Below are positions 59,961-64,000 of a stretch of DNA of 64,000 nt, in pieces. Every line of letters starts with the position of its first letter. Position 1 is the first letter of the stretch. The notes under the pieces were generated by a model. That model had not been told where the DNA came from and did no database searches. It saw only the letters and a program-made list of their open reading frames with translations. Where the stretch lies: the NCBI RefSeq assembly GCF_000004075.3, contig NC_026658.2:24850075-24914074 (forward strand), given 5' to 3'. Source of the DNA: Cucumis sativus (taxonomy: Eukaryota > Streptophyta > Magnoliopsida > Cucurbitales > Cucurbitaceae). The translations under genes and the position numbers were made by a program.

Positions 59961-62900
59961 TCTCTCTTTTTTTTTTTTTTTTTTTTTGGTTTTAGAAATT
60001 CAACAAAGAAAAATGTAGACATAATTGTTCCAATAAATAACAATAACAACAACCATTTATTATCTCCACTTAATACTTACTCTTCTTATATTAACACACC
60101 TCTCTTTTTTTAGAGCCTAATCTTTTTTGACCTACAACTCAATATTAAATACAAATAAGGGGCTAATTAATAGGAAAAAATTTAATTATTATAGTTCATA
60201 TACGTCTTCATCAATCATAAATTGTTTTATTATATTTTTTTTAATTATATTTTTTTACTCGTGTTTTAAAGAATTTTATTTATTTTAATCAAGATATGAG
60301 TTTGTTTCATGTTCCATATAAATGGATAAATTACTTGTTTTTTTTCACCAAAGCATTAAACTTTTAAATGGGTCGTTTATTGAAATTGACATTTTACCTA
60401 TGTTCAAGGGCATTTAAAACACTCCATCAAATTTAGGATGACCATAATAAAAATTTTAATTATTGAAAAATACAACGATAAAAGAAGTATTGAATTTTAT
60501 ATTTTTCTTGAATATTGTTTTCAGTAAAAGAAAAAAAACATTAAATTAAGGGGAAAAAACCAGATTGGTGCGGAAATAAGCACTAGACTTTTTTAAAAGT
60601 TAGTTATAAATTTTGAAAAATGATAAAATTGTTATTAAATATAAATTTTTTATTTTGATTGATTAAAAAATAATAAAAAGTAGAACATTTTGACAAAATA
60701 TTTAATAAAATTTATCTTTTAATAATTTTATTTTAAACAGAATAAATAAAAAAAAAAATCTTTCTAGTTTTAGAACTCCGATAATTTACAATGATTTTTC
60801 TTTTTTCCACGACTTTGACTGCAAAGAAACTGCCAACCAACGTCACAGAATTTTGGAGAAAATTTGTAAGGACACAAATTTGTGTTCACAATAAATGTGA
60901 TGTGATCTTATTTAAGAAGGATGATAAAATAAAAAGGAAATTACTTTGAATAGCGGTTTCGTAGAACCGTTGTTGAACAACTTCGCATTAGATTTTATTA
61001 TACATAACTTAAGATGCGAGGCGATCTACTTGTCTCGAACTTTCTGGATTTTTCGGTTGCTTTATTCTAAAAGAAATAGCACAGTAGGCGTTACATTTAA
61101 TAATACGTGAGTTGGCAATACAGTACAGTGGATTCCCTTTTCCTTTTCCTTTTCTTTCTTTTTGTTTGTTTCTTCTTTCTTTAAAGCAACTTCTCTTTCT
61201 TTTTTGTTAAAGGCCAAGATAGTGCCTTTCCAATATTGGCAACCCGTCCACTTTCGTAACGTATTAAGTTATTTACTAATTACTACATTATATAATAGTT
61301 CTTTTTCTTTTTAAATAAAATAAAATTATATATTCTTCTCTTATTCTCTTTGTAATTTGTAAAATTGTAAATGTTGGAAGTTTGTAGTTTAGTACGTGGC
61401 CCGACCTTCTTTCATGCTTTTAACTTCTCTCTAACACAAAAATGTTTGGTGTATATGGTTCTATAGAGATTATAATGAATTACACGTAATCATTTTTCTT
61501 TGAATTTTTGTTTGGACCAATTCTTTATTTCGATCCTACGTTACATTCTCTCCCTTAAATTTTGAAGGGTCACATTCTCTCCCTACATGGATAGCTTGTC
61601 CATTTATTTTCCTTTTATAATTACAAAATCAATAGTTTAAGAGACATGGTCATTTATAGTTTTGATAGTGATGATTAGTTTGGTCAACATCACATAGAGA
61701 TTTTTGTCATCCATAATTCGTCTAGCAAAAAGTACAATTGATAATTTTATATGCTAAAACATTCTTGCATCGACACGATCGAATACTAGATCGACTACCT
61801 AGTATGACGAATGAAACTAAATAAAAATAGAAAAAAAAAAAAACAAGATAGAAGCTTAATAAATATATATTTTTTATTGTCCATCTATTAATATTATTAT
61901 TTCTTTGTGTCGTAAATTTATATTTGCAAAGATGACTAGTTGGCTAGTTGCTTAGGAGCCGGCCATGCGCTTTTGTATTGTGGTGACAATCAAAGGTTAA
62001 ACGTTTCAATTAATGAATTAATATTCCCTTTTCAATAGAAAAAAATTAATTCATTTACATATATATATATTATCATTTTATTTGTCCAAGTAATTAACAA
62101 CTCTAATGAAAAAAAATTCACAGTAGGATAATTTTCATTGGTACAGTAATAAATATTTAAAAATAATTTGATTCAATAAATAAACAATAAATTATTTACT
62201 ATTGTGTCATGTTATTACAATAATACTCGATTTTCTCTCTAATAGACATAATTTGAAAAGAGTGTATACCAATTTAAATATTAATAAAGTTTCAGCTAAT
62301 TATTCGAAATGGTAATTATTACTGATAGACACTAAACAGCCATTGAAGTCTATTTATGATATTAGTAGACGTGCACTCATAAACTTTTTAAAGTTAATAA
62401 TACATTGTTTTATTCAATTAAGTTACATCTATTTTGACGCAATAACTACCATTTCGAATAATAATGATTAAGGGTGAAATTGGTACTGTATGCAGTATGC
62501 AGTATGCAGTAGGAGAGTTAGTTTGAAGCTTTATTATATTGTTCATTGAAACTGCAAAAAGACATAGACGGAGTGGAAAACACAACATTCTCCAACTCAT
62601 TATTGGATGTCGTCTTTTGTTTTCAAAATAATATATGCTAAATTAATTAACACAATAGTAGTAGTAATAACCAATGCCCTGCTTCGTTTTTTTTTTAATT
62701 GAAAATTGTGGTTTTTTTTTTTTTTTACAAATTTCTCACTGGTTTTCAAATAAATAGAAAATAAAAACACTTTATTTATAACTGTATAATCTTTTGTTTT
62801 GCTAACACTGTTAGAACGTAGACATTCAAAACGTATAGATTAATGGATGAAAATAATATTTATCAACTGTTTTTACAAAAAAAAAAAATCTAAACTCTCC

Positions 62901-64000
62901 AACTCTAAATTGATTTATTTTCAAGCATTCTAGATAGGTGAGGTGAATTTATGACTGGCTAAGATGATATTGATAAGGTTCCAAGGGATTTGGTGTTAAA
63001 ATAGGGTTAATTTGAAAAGTTTTGCAAAAGTAGCTAGGGCTATTATTTTAATCTTTCCCTTTGCATATTACCCTTTCAATTTTCTCTCAATCTCTCACAC
63101 TTTATATATACACGTACTTTAAAGTTTAAAATCTACACATGTTTCCTTCAAAGTACAATTTGTCTTTCAATTATTTTCCTTTAAAACCTCACCCACTAAA
63201 ATAAAATCATTAATAAGGCAAAAAAAAAAAAAAAAAAAACTTGAAATTTGCAAATATTGTTTGTTATCTCTAATTTTGTAATTATTTCTACATCAGGCCT
63301 TACTTTAGCAATAAATTATAAATTGTCTTGAGATAGTCTTAAGAGATTTTTACTTTTTGAATGAAAATAAAAACGTGGAATGTGAAGAAATTTGAAATAG
63401 TTTAGGAGAGTTTGATTAATTTGAGATGGAATTGTAAAGACATATTTAGAAAATTTGGGAGATTGAGGAAAATTTCAAAGAATTATATGAAAAGGGAAAG
63501 ATTTTATGACTTTCAAGAATTTAAAAAACATTTGAAATAAATACATTATACATACTATATTTAAACAGAAATTATAATTAAGAGTCATTTTCGTAAAAAC
63601 AATTACATACATAGCAACATTTTTAAAAAAAATACAAATATAGCAAAACTATCGTTGATAGATTCGCAATATTGTCTATCAGAAATAAAATTTGACAAAT
63701 TTTGCTATACTTACAAATTTTTTAAAATATTACTATACACTTAATTATTTTAAATTTAATGGTTAAATTTGAAGTTATTCTTATATTTAAAGATTTTTTT
63801 CAATAATAAAAATTAATAAACTACCACATTGGTTGTTAAACTGATTACGATAATTTTCATTTAAAAAACAATAATAATTAAGAATTAAATTTTAAAAAAT
63901 AAATAATAGGAAGGACTAAACGACCAACGTCAACTAGGGTTAGTGTCTGACAATATTGGTTGTCTTTTGAAGACTAAACCCTCTCTCACTTCAAATCTAC
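59961..64000. other. Gene-poor AT-rich region to the window edge
   Basis: 62299-62314 and 62447-62462 are a perfect 16-bp inverted repeat 132 bp apart. 63600-63770 is an AT-rich element with 'caaatatagcaaaactatc', 'gtctatcag' and 'tttgctatacttac' resembling a repeat dispersed in cucurbits. Several long A or T runs occur (59970-59987, 63219-63239). No gene is seen. Confidence 0.5.

Noticed and set aside
1..64000. CRISPR arrays, bacterial operons, phage or plasmid features
   Set aside because: Genes are intron-containing plant genes; no spaced direct-repeat array, ribosome-binding-site pattern or prokaryotic gene is present.
1..64000. Known conserved plant microRNA genes
   Set aside because: I looked for the common mature sequences (such as miR156, 160, 164, 166, 167, 171, 172, 319, 390, 396) and saw none. 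A reading by eye cannot exclude species-specific ones.

Overview
This is nuclear DNA of a flowering plant. It is very AT-rich, has spliced genes separated by long non-coding stretches, and carries decayed LTR retrotransposons. The protein families (AINTEGUMENTA-type AP2, bHLH74-type, CSLC12-type, AVT6-type) are those of a dicot. The look of the PRP40A N-terminus and of the short AT-rich dispersed repeats suggests a cucurbit (cucumber/melon group). That placement is inference from memory, not a search result.

Layout. 1-1.9 kb: the 5' end of a PRE-MRNA-PROCESSING PROTEIN 40A gene, minus strand, running off the left edge. 3.1-7.8 kb: two small single-exon genes, both minus strand, sharing a WExKPGV motif and a DPFxxAYKxC motif (DUF688-like, function unknown). 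8.2-13.4 kb: a transposon graveyard made of the 5' two thirds of a Ty1/copia element (LTR, primer-binding site, gag, protease, integrase; no reverse transcriptase), a 3.7-copy ~180-bp satellite-like tandem array touching its LTR, and the chromodomain tail of a Ty3/gypsy element. 15.8-17.1 kb: a single-RRM RNA-binding protein gene, plus strand. 19.0-22.6 kb: an AINTEGUMENTA-like double-AP2 gene, plus strand, nine coding exons including a 9-nt microexon. 22.6-34.7 kb: gene-poor, AT-rich. 34.7-37.8 kb: a bHLH74/CIB-like gene, plus strand, eight coding exons. 40.3-42.8 kb: a CSLC12-like xyloglucan glucan synthase gene, minus strand, five exons. 42.8-50.3 kb: gene-poor. 50.4-53.9 kb: an AVT6-like vacuolar amino-acid transporter gene, minus strand, five exons. 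55.1-56.6 kb: a small helix-hairpin-helix protein gene, minus strand, four exons. 56.6-64 kb: gene-poor.

For the six complete multi-exon or UTR-intron genes I rebuilt the coding exons by hand. In the five genes with coding introns the reading frame closes across every GT-AG junction, giving proteins of 573 (ANT-like), 402 (bHLH), 706 (CSLC), 453 (AVT6-like) and 220 (HhH) residues. The RRM gene has an uninterrupted 238-residue coding region. The genes are functionally unrelated; this is not an operon or a metabolic cluster.

I found no convincing new biological system. The observations most worth checking are the paired WExKPGV genes, the RRM gene that keeps only an RRM2-like domain, isolated promoter-like islands in gene-poor DNA (about 26.1, 46.9 and 59.5 kb), a set of two-copy 34-50 bp tandem duplications at six sites, and TG repeats lying just inside an AVT6 intron donor site.
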